Assembly (NCBI GenBank): GCA_947260005.1 | Contig: CAMYOL010000007.1 | Span: 299,574 to 363,573, forward strand | Source: an uncultured Ectothiorhodospiraceae bacterium | Lineage (GTDB): Bacteria; Pseudomonadota; Gammaproteobacteria; UBA6429; Thiohalophilaceae | Length of the DNA: 64,000 nt | Direction: 5' to 3' | In this document: positions 16,052 to 24,224 of the stretch, one piece after another | How the letters are laid out: every line of letters begins with the position of its first letter | Numbering within the stretch: the stretch's first letter is position 1 | Made by a program: the position numbers and the translations under genes | Notes under the pieces: generated by a model | What the model saw: the letters and a program-made list of their open reading frames with translations, nothing else | What the model was told of the DNA's origin: nothing | Database searches by the model: none

Positions 16052-17533
16052 ATGTCTAGACTCGTTACGGTATCTCGCGCAGCCAAACTCGCTGGTGTTT
16101 CTCGCGGTAATCTACAAAAATACATTCGTGATGGAGTGATACAGAGTTTTGAAGGCATGGTGCGCTTACAGGACGTTGCTGAACACTTTCCCGACGTTAA
16201 CGCCAAACCCAATGACATCCTCGAAGCACTCGAACAAATTATGGATAATGCGGCCATCAAGGCGCGCAATCGTACCCCAACCATGCCACCTGACATGGAA
16301 ACCCTCGCCGCACGGGTCGCCATTCTTTCTGATGAGTTAGTTGAATCAAAGCTCGAAATCAGTATTTTTTATAATATTATTGACAAGCTCAAGACTCGAT
16401 TAAAACAATTTACCGATAACCATCCTGAGTCCACTGCGGCCATGCGTGAACTGCAAGGCTGGTTACTCAACGAAGTTGAAACCATATCGGATAAAAAGTT
16501 TGCGCAATATCCGATGATTGCGACCGACACGATTTTACGACTAGTGGCGGCGCAAATCCGACTGGAACCCAGCGGTCACGAATTTTTCGTTGAAGGTTCC
16601 GATAGCATCCTGGAGGCCGGTTTAAGCTCAGGCCTGGCCATGAACTACGGTTGTAGCAATGGCAATTGCGGCAAATGCAAAGCCAGAGTCATCTCTGGCG
16701 AAGTTAAAAAAATAAGACATCACGACTATGTGCTAAGCGAAAAAGATAAATTACAAGGATACATATTAAGTTGTTCAAACACTGCGGTCACCGACCTCGT
16801 CCTCGAGGCAGAAGAAGCCGGTAATGAAAATGATATCCCTAATCAGTCTATCTCCGCCTGGGTACGTAAGGTCACCCCGTTAAATGATTCTGTCGCTACG
16901 CTCAATATCAAAACACCTCGCACCCAACGGCTGCGCTTTCTGGCCGGGCAAACCGTTAATCTGGTCATCTCCGGAGTTGGCGCAAAGACCTTACATGTTG
17001 CCAGCTGCCCATGTGACGATATGAATTTACAGTTCCACTTCAATCATCATGACAGCGATGCCTTCAGCCAATATCTGGCTCAAGAGATAAAACCAAACGA
17101 TACGATTACCGTTGAAGGACCGGCCGGGCACTTTGTATTACATGAAGATGAGCCCAATCCAATTGTCTTTATCGCCTTTAATACGGGCTTTGCTCCCATC
17201 AAGAGTTTAATCGAGCATGCCTTAACACTTGATGTCACCGAACACATTCAACTCTATTGGTTAGTGCCTGGCCAGGACGATCTGTATATGCATAATCATT
17301 GTCGCTCGTGGGCGGATGCCTTTGAACTTTTTGACTACTACCCGCTTTGTTATGATGATTTGGACCCGGTCGAGTTATGCCTCGATAAATTGAATTCAAA
17401 CAATCCGGATACTGACGCACTGACTAATCATCACGTCTATATCGCCGGATCACAAAATGATATTACCAAAACAAAAAATGCCTTGCTCGAGCAAGGCATT
17501 CCTGAGGCTTCAATTTATATTGAAGCGATATAA
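16052..17533 (+). CDS. HTH + [2Fe-2S] ferredoxin + FNR-like reductase fusion
   Basis: 493 residues. Residues 5-50 form an excisionase/MerR-like helix-turn-helix (TVSRAAKLAGVSRGNLQKYI). A helical linker spans ~80-150. A plant-type ferredoxin domain follows, with Cys201, 206, 209 and 241 (C-x4-C-x2-C...C). From ~265 comes a ferredoxin-NAD(P) reductase-like module: FLAGQTVNLVI, EGPAGHF and NTGFAPIKSLIEH. The usual RxYS flavin motif reads HVAS, and the first Gly of GTGFAPIKS is Asn, so flavin or nucleotide binding may be altered. It could be a redox-sensing DNA-binding protein or a reductase with a structural HTH. Confidence 0.85.
   Translation: MSRLVTVSRAAKLAGVSRGNLQKYIRDGVIQSFEGMVRLQDVAEHFPDVNAKPNDILEALEQIMDNAAIKARNRTPTMPPDMETLAARVAILSDELVESKLEISIFYNIIDKLKTRLKQFTDNHPESTAAMRELQGWLLNEVETISDKKFAQYPMIATDTILRLVAAQIRLEPSGHEFFVEGSDSILEAGLSSGLAMNYGCSNGNCGKCKARVISGEVKKIRHHDYVLSEKDKLQGYILSCSNTAVTDLVLEAEEAGNENDIPNQSISAWVRKVTPLNDSVATLNIKTPRTQRLRFLAGQTVNLVISGVGAKTLHVASCPCDDMNLQFHFNHHDSDAFSQYLAQEIKPNDTITVEGPAGHFVLHEDEPNPIVFIAFNTGFAPIKSLIEHALTLDVTEHIQLYWLVPGQDDLYMHNHCRSWADAFELFDYYPLCYDDLDPVELCLDKLNSNNPDTDALTNHHVYIAGSQNDITKTKNALLEQGIPEASIYIEAI
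17477..17500 (-). terminator. Minus-strand terminator inside the convergent gene
   Basis: A perfect 24-base palindrome (AATGCCTTGCTC then GAGCAAGGCATT). Read on the minus strand it is followed by TTTTGTTTTGG. It fits an intrinsic terminator for the 100-residue gene at 17555-17857, yet it lies within the last 60 bases of the plus-strand fusion gene, so it also encodes protein there. Confidence 0.75.
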
Positions 17534-17554
17534 GATATCAGGTATCGAACCGGC

Positions 17555-17857
17555 CTATTCTGCCGCTTTCTCCGCTTCCTCTATCCAGGGAGTCAGACCA
17601 GCAATCACTTTTTTAGCCTGATCGACACTGCTGATATTAAATTTTGACTTCGGGCGATAACTGCCTTCACGCTTCTGATAACGACGAATGGAAAATTTAG
17701 TCGGGCCAAATTGTTCATCCTTACGGTTCCAGTCCTGGTATTTAAACAAAATCGTCGACCAGGCGCCTTTTGTTAAGATGACTTTATCGAGCTCTTTAAC
17801 CAGCTGCTGACCATTTTCCTCATAATTCATAGTTATTTCATCGACTGTCTCAGCCAT
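17555..17857 (-). CDS. Small conserved cytoplasmic protein of unknown role
   Basis: 100 residues: VDEITMNYEENGQQLVKELD, then LTKGAWSTILFKYQDWNRKD, PTKFSIRRYQKREGSYRPKS and KFNISSVDQAKKVIAGLTPW. The regular, conserved-looking layout resembles small proteins I have seen in sulfur-metabolising and other proteobacteria, without an assigned function. No signal peptide or cysteines. It converges on the ferredoxin fusion gene, with a terminator inside that gene's 3' end. Confidence 0.78.
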   Translation of the reverse strand: MAETVDEITMNYEENGQQLVKELDKVILTKGAWSTILFKYQDWNRKDEQFGPTKFSIRRYQKREGSYRPKSKFNISSVDQAKKVIAGLTPWIEEAEKAAE

Positions 17858-17945
17858 GGGGGTTACCTTCCTTCTTTATAATTCGTTGTCGTAACCCATA
17901 GCTTACTCAAATCTAAAGGAAAAATCAGCTGGGAATTTTTTTAAA

Positions 17946-18365
17946 TCAGGCGCTCCAGCGAGGAAAATTTGCGGCATATTTCTCAATCCATTCTCTGGCG
18001 GCCTGTTCGCCACTGAGCTGACGCCCTTCACGCAGCGCCATCTCACGCTTGTAATGCTCAATATGGCAGACCTGCTCAACCATTCGAGCGACAAATAGAT
18101 CGTCTTTGCGGATAAACTCAATCCCGATCACATAATGACCGTCTTCTAGACTACAGTGAGTCACCAGCCCCTGGGCTTCAAAAACCGGAGTAACCGTATC
18201 AATCTTTAACTTGATCGTCAGGCCCACCTGAACCGGTGACACCGATGTAAACGATAAACCGCCGTGACTGATGTTATTCAGCATTTGAGCATGATTGGTC
18301 ACTTCTGTACTGGTATTGTCAACCTGGATAGGGATATCAGAAGGATGTCGGATATAACTACGCAT
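17946..18365 (-). CDS. PilZ-domain protein
   Basis: 139 residues. MRSYIRHPSDIPIQV begins the PilZ fold, with only part of the N-terminal RxxxR motif (RSYIRH). The MLNNISHGGLSF segment provides the N-x-S-x-x-G binding motif. The last ~35 residues extend beyond the barrel as helices (MVEQVCHIEHYKREMALREG). It probably binds c-di-GMP in the cytoplasm and changes contacts with a partner. It stands alone, divergent from the flippase-like gene. Confidence 0.85.
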   Translation of the reverse strand: MRSYIRHPSDIPIQVDNTSTEVTNHAQMLNNISHGGLSFTSVSPVQVGLTIKLKIDTVTPVFEAQGLVTHCSLEDGHYVIGIEFIRKDDLFVARMVEQVCHIEHYKREMALREGRQLSGEQAAREWIEKYAANFPRWSA

Positions 18366-18428
18366 AATGTTCTCGATTCGTCATGTTCATCATAACTTTG
18401 TTAGACTCCAGTTGAGTCATTTACAATA

Positions 18429-19484
18429 ATGCATAATCCAGGCCAGTATAAAAAATTTCCGATGTCACAAAACTCAACGAATAACTCAAACCAGGGTGCG
18501 CCCCTTCGCACTCCTAACCGAGGCCGGCCCTCACTATTAAGCGCCAAACAACGCAAGACCATCGTCGCGTCATTAGTGCTGGCAGCAGGCGCCTACCTGA
18601 TCGTCATCTTTATGGCGGGTTTTGAACAAATCAGTACCGCCTTTGTTAAATTCGGACTGACTAATTGGAGTATAGTACTGATTGCTTCATGCATGAATTA
18701 TCTACTGCGTTTTTTTCGCTGGCAGCTTTATATAAAAAAATCTAATAATGTAATTCCAGTCACTCAGCATCTATTATATTACTTAGCCGGGTTCGCACTG
18801 ACTACTACACCCGGCAAAGCTGGTGAAACCATTCGTTCCTTATTATTACGTCCCCATGGTATACCCTACCCATTTAGCCTCGCCGCCTTCTTTACTGAGC
18901 GATTTTTAGACGTGATTGTGATCGCAATGTTAGCCAGCCTGACCGTGTTTGCCTTTGCCGAATATAAAGCGTTTGTTCTGATTAGCTGCCTGGCAATTAT
19001 TTCCTTATTACCGTTAGTCCGTAGCCAGGTCTTTATCAAAATCTTAAAACAAATCGATCAGCGACTAAGCGCAAAGAAATTAAAAACCATCATCAGCCAC
19101 CTCATCGATACCGTCAATTCCATGCACCTGTTTTTATCCTGGCGGTTGATCGGTTCCGGACTCAGCATTGGCTTCGCTTCTTGGCTGATACAAGGCTTCG
19201 CATTTTATTTGATTGTCACCGAATTAGGATTTGAACTCAGCTTGCCCGCGGCATTGGGAATCTATTCGATCAGTTTATTAGCCGGTGCAATATCGTTTAT
19301 CCCTGGTGGGGTTGGTAGCACAGAATTGGTAATGGGATTATTACTCGCTGCATTAGGTGCTGACACAAGCATTGTCGTTAGCGCACCCATCATTAGTCGT
19401 TTAGGTACATTATGGTTTGCTGTATTGGTTGGTCTGCTTGCAACGAGTTTAATCACCATGCGTAAAAACCCAAAAATTAGATAA
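18429..19484 (+). CDS. Flippase-like (UPF0104/LPG-synthase TM) membrane protein
   Basis: 351 residues with a basic, disordered N-terminus and about eight membrane segments. Signature segments are LLRFFRWQLYIK, TTTPGKAGETIRSLLLR and FIPGGVGSTELVMGLLLA, which match the AglD/MprF-flippase-like family. Members handle lipid-linked glycans or phospholipids in the inner membrane. The start could instead be the ATG at 18462. Substrate unknown; no glycan-synthesis neighbours. Confidence 0.85.
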   Translation: MHNPGQYKKFPMSQNSTNNSNQGAPLRTPNRGRPSLLSAKQRKTIVASLVLAAGAYLIVIFMAGFEQISTAFVKFGLTNWSIVLIASCMNYLLRFFRWQLYIKKSNNVIPVTQHLLYYLAGFALTTTPGKAGETIRSLLLRPHGIPYPFSLAAFFTERFLDVIVIAMLASLTVFAFAEYKAFVLISCLAIISLLPLVRSQVFIKILKQIDQRLSAKKLKTIISHLIDTVNSMHLFLSWRLIGSGLSIGFASWLIQGFAFYLIVTELGFELSLPAALGIYSISLLAGAISFIPGGVGSTELVMGLLLAALGADTSIVVSAPIISRLGTLWFAVLVGLLATSLITMRKNPKIR

Positions 19485-19512
19485 TCAATCTAATAGACAT
19501 TCCAACCCATCT

Positions 19513-19540
19513 CGTCATTCCCCTGGAGAGGGGAATCCAT
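19513..19540. repeat. Short inverted dispersed repeat
   Basis: CGTCATTCCCCTGGAGAGGG then GAATCCAT. The arms ATTCCCCT and AGGGGAAT pair. It belongs to the CGTCATTCCC...GGGAATCC class of intergenic repeats. Confidence 0.7.
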
Positions 19541-19558
19541 AAATAAAAATACACACAT

Positions 19559-19636
19559 CCCGTCATTCCCGCGGACGCCTACATGGACGTAGGCGGTAGG
19601 GCGAAGCAGGAGCCAGAGCCGAGGCGGGAATCCAGA
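19559..19636. repeat. Nested inverted dispersed repeat
   Basis: The outer ends CGTCATTCCCGC and GCGGGAATCC pair. A second hairpin, CGCCTACATGGACGTAGGCG (19576-19595), lies inside. This and the copy at 19513 begin the 396-base gap to 19881, whose remainder is AT-rich and holds no gene I can support. It marks the left edge of the AT-rich block. Confidence 0.78.
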
Positions 19637-19880
19637 AATACAAAGACATACCAAATCAATTATTAAATAACTCTAATATAAACTCATCATGTTGTTTTCA
19701 ATTGATTTTAATAAATCCCAAACCAAACCCGGTATTATTACCGGACAACACATATATTATATTTACCACAAAATCTGTAAACTTCTGAATATATTAAAAT
19801 AAAAAAACTATCTTGAAAAAAGTTCGAGTTAGAATTCGAATTTAGCCTGATGAATAATAGTTAAGGTTAATTAAACAAGT

Positions 19881-20135
19881 ATGGAAATTATTGTTGCATT
19901 TTTATTATTGGTGCTTTTTGTATATGCAATGTTGTTGCTCGTCTATGGAATATTAAAATATTTTCATTTTGTTAGTCAGACTAAAGAAGAGAAATCGGTA
20001 GAAAGAATAGTTAATACATTTAAATTCACTTTCTCTACAAAGTTGAGTGAAAAATTTACATTTTTAAACATACTTTTAATTGCAATCCTAATTTCTACTT
20101 TTATAGTGATTATCATATATTTATCAGGCAGTTAA
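19881..20135 (+). CDS. Small two-TM membrane protein, unknown
   Basis: 84 residues: a membrane segment at 3-27 (VAFLLLVLFVYAMLLLVYGI), a basic loop (SQTKEEKSVERIVNTF), then a second segment near the C terminus (LLIAILISTFIVIIIYL). AT-rich codons unlike the neighbouring core genes. No recognised family. It is the first ORF of the AT-rich block. Confidence 0.55.
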   Translation: MEIIVAFLLLVLFVYAMLLLVYGILKYFHFVSQTKEEKSVERIVNTFKFTFSTKLSEKFTFLNILLIAILISTFIVIIIYLSGS

Positions 20136-20233
20136 ATAATTATGAGTAAAAACCATAACAAGGTCGCCCAGACCTACACCAAAAGTCGCTACAGGAAATT
20201 TAGCGTCACTGGCCTTAATCGTAAGGGTTAAAT

Positions 20234-20861
20234 ATGACCACTGAGAGTCTTATTAGTATCATAATAAACGGCACAATAGCAGTAGGTACGATAGTTGTAA
20301 CTATCCTCGCAATATGGGGAGAAAGAATACGCTCTTTATTATCCCCGCCAAAACTTGTATTGGAGCCTCATAACAATTTCCGTGGCGACGCAAATATACT
20401 AAAAAACTCAAATGGGGATATTTTTGGAAGAGCTATGTACTTCCATTTAAAGGTGGTTAATAAAAGGCCTTGGTTGCCAATAAAAAATTGTAGAGTTTTG
20501 TTGAAGGGAATAAACAGGAGGGGGCAAGATAAAGATTTTCATCCATCACCATTAGTGGTGCCTGCACAAATGATTTGGGCTCCCGCAAGTTTTGCTCCAA
20601 TATTGGTCACAATTACTAAAGAGCAAATTCTAGATTTGGGAAATGTTTGGCCCAGCTCTTTATTCGACACCGCATAATTTTCAAGGTTTCGTTAAAAAAG
20701 ACGATGCCGTTAGGTACGAGCTATCAATTGAGGCAGATAATTTTGCATCTAAGAGGCACCAAGTATTTGAAGTATCCTGGGATGGAAAGTGAAGATTTGA
20801 GCCAGAAAAAATGCAACAACATCTTCGTATTCGAGAAATTTTTGAATCTGTAGTGGCATAG
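20234..20861 (+). pseudogene. Broken membrane-anchored protein gene (frameshift plus nonsense)
   Basis: The frame from 20234 encodes an N-terminal membrane anchor (IINGTIAVGTIVVTILAIWG) and a soluble domain, then drifts and stops at 20677. Just upstream, at about 20625-20650, the +1 frame continues with clear protein sequence: FGPALYSTPHNFQGFVKKDD, then SWDGK. After that comes an in-frame TGA where TGG (Trp) would continue as RFEPEKMQQHLRIREIFES to the stop at 20861. Two independent lesions make this a decayed gene of about 208 codons. Family unknown. Confidence 0.8.
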
Positions 20862-20872
20862 TTAATTAAACT

Positions 20873-20892
20873 GTTGAAGCTGTAGAAAAACC
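20873..20892. repeat. 20-base direct repeat, copy 1
   Basis: GTTGAAGCTGTAGAAAAACC. It differs from the copy at 21494-21513 at one base. The two copies flank the small lipoprotein gene. Confidence 0.7.
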
Positions 20893-21015
20893 CCAAAATA
20901 GGGAATTGCCAGCAAACAAATCTGATCAAAACAAAGAGCTATGAGTACACAAAAAGAAATTTCTAATTATCCTACTGCCTCTTTATGTGTCTCTAGATTA
21001 ATACTGGGGGGATTA

Positions 21016-21414
21016 ATGAAATATTACATATTGGTGTTTACCGTATTCTTGTTTACAGGATGTGTAGATGACAGAGGGTGTTGGGAATGGGAGTCTCAAG
21101 AAGAATGTGATGCCCGGATAAACCCTCAACCTGAAGATGCAACGGTAAGTGTGTATAGATGTGTAAGCAACCAAACCACAATAGATGAAAGTAGAATGGC
21201 CTTAATTACTGCAGGTCTTGATGTAATATCCTCTAATTGTGCGGATTTAACTACCCCGATTACTGATGGGGCTGAAGCATGCGTCGATAATAGATTTATG
21301 CAAGTTGATATTCATATCATCCCTTATGAAAGTAGATTTGACGCATTAGCTGTTGAAAATTTTAATTATCAAATAATCTACTCTAGTCAGTACACGGTTA
21401 AAGCATGTATGTAA
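21016..21414 (+). CDS. Small lipoprotein, unknown
   Basis: 132 residues from the ATG at 21016, chosen because GGGGGG lies just upstream and the protein then opens with a proper lipoprotein signal (YYILVFTVFLFTGC, lipobox FTGC, Cys near residue 15). The mature part has eight further cysteines, several likely disulfide-bonded in the periplasm. No recognised domain. It lies in the AT-rich block between two copies of a 20-base repeat. Confidence 0.65.
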   Translation: MKYYILVFTVFLFTGCVDDRGCWEWESQEECDARINPQPEDATVSVYRCVSNQTTIDESRMALITAGLDVISSNCADLTTPITDGAEACVDNRFMQVDIHIIPYESRFDALAVENFNYQIIYSSQYTVKACM

Positions 21415-21493
21415 CACAGAAACTCAACCAGATTCGTACTTATCCGCTGGACTGTCAAACCACGTTGCTTTTTGGCAGCTACTTATTTCGATC

Positions 21494-21513
21494 GTTGAAC
21501 CTGTAGAAAAACC
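21494..21513. repeat. 20-base direct repeat, copy 2
   Basis: GTTGAACCTGTAGAAAAACC. The 70 bases before it can be read as a short coding tail ending FGSYLFRSLNL and a stop at the repeat, which might be the end of an old transposase. That is only a guess. Confidence 0.7.
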
Positions 21514-21582
21514 TCTTCTCTTTTTAATTATATATTAGATAAAATAAGTATTAAAACATACTTTTGGATTTCTTTATTAATA

Positions 21583-22140
21583 ATGAAAATAGTTCTCCTA
21601 AGACACGGAAAACCAGAAATCGATATGGTGACAAAAATTCGAGCCACCGATTTTCGAACATGGGTTGAGAAATACGATCAGGTGGGAATTGAAGACGAAC
21701 CAAAACCTTCGTATTCTACAATTGAAATGGCTGCGAGTTGCTCGTATGTCTTGTGTAGTAATTTACCACGATCATTAGAGTCCGTTAAAATGCTGGGAAT
21801 TGAAAAACCGAACTTGGTCAGTCACGAGTTCCGCGAATGTGAGATACCGTCGGCCAACTTTAGATCTCCAAAATTTTCGTTAAAAGTGTGGGCCATTTTT
21901 TTTCGCATACTTCAATTATTAGGTTATCATTCAAACGCTGAATCATACCAGGCTATAAAGGTAAGAGCCCAAAAATGCACCTGTAAGCTCATCGAACTGT
22001 CGAAGGAGCACGAGACTGTTCTTTTTGTTGGTCACGGTACCCTGATTTGGTTTATACACAAACATTTGTTACGAACTGGATGGTCAGGACCTGATAAATC
22101 GGCCAGAACATATTGGGCATTTGGAATCTATAGACCTTGA
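21583..22140 (+). CDS. Histidine phosphatase superfamily protein
   Basis: 185 residues. VLLRHGKPEI at the N terminus carries the phospho-accepting RHG motif. CSNLPRSLES provides the second arginine, and VLFVGHGTLIWFIH provides the second catalytic histidine. That is the full set for branch-1 histidine phosphatases (PGAM/SixA type). Substrate unknown; cytoplasmic. It sits in the AT-rich block with no cotranscribed partner. Confidence 0.85.
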   Translation: MKIVLLRHGKPEIDMVTKIRATDFRTWVEKYDQVGIEDEPKPSYSTIEMAASCSYVLCSNLPRSLESVKMLGIEKPNLVSHEFRECEIPSANFRSPKFSLKVWAIFFRILQLLGYHSNAESYQAIKVRAQKCTCKLIELSKEHETVLFVGHGTLIWFIHKHLLRTGWSGPDKSARTYWAFGIYRP

Positions 22141-22243
22141 AAAAAGAGCTTTATTGTCCAATCTGTTCTCACCATTATCATCTAAAGCTCTTTTCCCAAT
22201 ACGCTTTTCCTGGACCGTATGTAAAAACTATAAATAACCTCAA

Positions 22244-22915
22244 ATGATAAATTGGTTTTATATTATTTTAAACATTATTGGTGCCTGCCTGATATTGTTG
22301 ATCGGCAGGTTTATACTGAAACAATATTTTCCGGATAAACGATTTGTATGGATTGTTGTCGCCATTGCTGTTTCTGCGTTATTTTGGTTAATACCCATTA
22401 CCAGCAATAATTTTTTCTTATTTAGTTCGAAATGGGGAAGTCTGGGACTTTCTATCTACTTATTAATAAAAATATTCGAGGCGGAAAAATGGAAACATAA
22501 TTCTAATAAAACGAATCCTGATAATCCTAAAATGGAAATTACTTCATCTTATCTTGAAGATATAGATACTTTAATTCACGATCTTACTAATAACCCAAAC
22601 AACAATTTTCTCATAGTTTGTGAATGGATAGATGGGGTAAACTCTACCGAAGACCTTGATAAAATGAAATCATTAGAAAAAGAGCTCACCGGAAATATAA
22701 CCCTGCTGTACGGACCACCCACATATGCTGGCCCTGGAAAACGTATCATCGACTATGATGGCCCAAATCTCGAAAAACAACTTGGTTATTTTTTTAGGAA
22801 ATCATTAGCTTTAAGTTACTGGGAAAGTGAGAATAAAATTATCGCCGTGATTGTCACTGGCCATGATAGCGATACATTACTGATATTAAATATATTAGCA
22901 AAAAATAAAGATTGA
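22244..22915 (+). CDS. Membrane protein with soluble C-terminal domain, unknown
   Basis: 223 residues. Three membrane segments in the first 90 (FYIILNIIGACLILLIGRFI; FVWIVVAIAVSALFWLIPIT; SLGLSIYLLIKIF) are followed by a cytoplasmic alpha/beta domain of about 120 residues (FLIVCEWIDGVNSTEDLDKM, IAVIVTGHDSDTLLILNILA). I recognise no family. It is the last gene of the AT-rich block and is followed by a strong terminator. Confidence 0.65.
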   Translation: MINWFYIILNIIGACLILLIGRFILKQYFPDKRFVWIVVAIAVSALFWLIPITSNNFFLFSSKWGSLGLSIYLLIKIFEAEKWKHNSNKTNPDNPKMEITSSYLEDIDTLIHDLTNNPNNNFLIVCEWIDGVNSTEDLDKMKSLEKELTGNITLLYGPPTYAGPGKRIIDYDGPNLEKQLGYFFRKSLALSYWESENKIIAVIVTGHDSDTLLILNILAKNKD

Positions 22916-22918
22916 ATT

Positions 22919-22952
22919 AATGATCGGCGATAAATAAATATCACCGATCATT
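22919..22952. terminator. Bidirectional terminator
   Basis: A 14-base stem (AATGATCGGCGATA / TATCACCGATCATT, one G-U type mismatch) with a six-base loop and T-rich sequence to the right. It lies between two convergent genes and probably serves both. Confidence 0.75.
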
Positions 22953-22961
22953 TTCACTTTT

Positions 22962-23543
22962 TTATCTTACCGTTATCGCCCCAATCCAACGGTTTGTATT
23001 GCTTGGCGCTCCGTTCCACCAGCCCGCCGGACAGCTAAACGCCTGTGATCGATCGACGCCAATGTAATAGGTCCCGGGGGTTGATGGTGCCGTCAAGGTC
23101 GTACTTCCGGAACCTGAAACGCCAGCTACACCAGGAATACCGGAATAAACACAGTCCGTCGGAGCAGTATGACTAAAACCTACCTGGATTTGATCAATAC
23201 AGCCCGGACAACCTGGATCGACAATATTGTAATCCAAAGCGACCGTTATTGTACTGCCAGCTTCAACAGGAGAGGTAATTGCTCCACCATTGACTAACAC
23301 ATTGGTAATGGTAACTCCTCTAACCGTAGGAGTTCTTGAATAACCAAAGCTGGCCATGACATCGGGTTTGCTATTGACGGCGGCCTCGAGTTCATCAAAA
23401 TTGGCATTCACTTCATCGGCATAGGCCGGTGCACCTGCAGTAAAGTTATAAGGTATTTCAGCATTGTCGGCAAAGACATTTTTGGTAAAGCCCATGACCA
23501 ACAGGCCGGATAAAAAAGTGATGGTTAATGTATTTAAATTCAT
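22962..23543 (-). CDS. Secreted beta-rich protein, unknown
   Basis: 193 residues from the ATG at 23543, which has GAGGGA five bases upstream. The N-terminal signal peptide (TLTITFLSGLLVMGFTKNVFA) is followed by AYADEVNANFDELEAAVNSK, a short helical segment common at the start of surface-anchored proteins. The rest is immunoglobulin-like: VEAGSTITVALDYNI, then SGSGSTTLTAPSTPGTYYIG. Four cysteines. It probably functions outside the inner membrane, paired with the small lipoprotein just upstream. Confidence 0.75.
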   Translation of the reverse strand: MNLNTLTITFLSGLLVMGFTKNVFADNAEIPYNFTAGAPAYADEVNANFDELEAAVNSKPDVMASFGYSRTPTVRGVTITNVLVNGGAITSPVEAGSTITVALDYNIVDPGCPGCIDQIQVGFSHTAPTDCVYSGIPGVAGVSGSGSTTLTAPSTPGTYYIGVDRSQAFSCPAGWWNGAPSNTNRWIGAITVR

Positions 23544-23574
23544 GATATTCCCTCTTGTTAAGATAGTTAATGCG

Positions 23575-23745
23575 TTACTGCCAGTTGGTCTGGTCCCAGT
23601 TGGAACCATCCCATTCGGCGTTGTCGTTACCGGGATTACTCCCGCCATCACCGCCTCCGCCTCCACAAGCCGTTATACTCAGTGCCAATAACAGGCCTGT
23701 AGCCATTCGTAAGATGGCCGTTCGATAGATTGATATTATTTTCAT
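23575..23745 (-). CDS. 56-residue lipoprotein
   Basis: A short frame with GGGAGAA seven bases before its ATG. It encodes a lipoprotein signal (MATGLLLALSITAC, lipobox ITAC, Cys27), a run of glycines (GGGGGDGG), and a Trp/Asn-rich tail ending WDQTNWQ. Nothing else could explain such a lipobox in frame with a good ribosome site. It ends 32 bases before the start of the secreted beta-rich protein, so the two form a unit. Confidence 0.75.
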   Translation of the reverse strand: MKIISIYRTAILRMATGLLLALSITACGGGGGDGGSNPGNDNAEWDGSNWDQTNWQ

Positions 23746-24224
23746 ATTATTTCTCCCTGATTCAAAATAACTGTTGCAGAATTTCCCTGCTTAACCAGTA
23801 AGCGCCAAGCCGCCTCAAATCCCCTCAATTTTTTTTAATTGCAAACTGGGCCTTATCTCTTTGTGTTGGGAAAACGAAATTGGAAACATTCAAAACAGGG
23901 ATATGATCTAGATTATGACGGTCACGATCGAAGCGGAAATGACAAAAATAGTAAGAGGGCAAAGCACAGCGACGGTGCGATATTTGATTTTTCCTCTTGA
24001 AACAACCGATTATGCCCACACAATAGAGGGGACTTCGCTTTAAACTAAGAGACAAGTTATATGCAATATTTTCTAAATGTTTATGGATGAATTGCCGATA
24101 AATACACCACTCAACCCGTTCTTTCTTAATAGATAGAGATAACCGATGATCTTCGGTACCATTCCATTATTAGCCAATTTTGCTTAGCGCATTAAACTAC
24201 CCAAATACCTGGACAGGACACTTT
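23746..24224. other. Gap of ~480 bases without a supported gene
   Basis: Intergenic region between divergent genes. A 76-codon minus-strand frame (23825-24055) has no ribosome site and unconvincing composition. The region must contain promoters for both the lipoprotein pair and the desaturase. I could not pick out a confident hexamer pair or RNA structure. Confidence 0.5.

Noticed and set aside
20147-20227. Integron attC-like site before the pseudogene (ATAACAAGG ... GTTAAAT)
   Set aside because: The right end fits GTTRRRY, but the left end does not complement it, the inner arms do not pair well and no similar site lies next to the other small genes.
20647-20853. Separate 68-codon gene downstream of the pseudogene's first part
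   Set aside because: It is a third frame across the pseudogene tail; the protein-like sequence is in another frame.
23825-24055. 76-codon minus-strand ORF in the gap before the desaturase
   Set aside because: No ribosome site and an odd composition rich in Cys, His and Arg; no sign of a fold.
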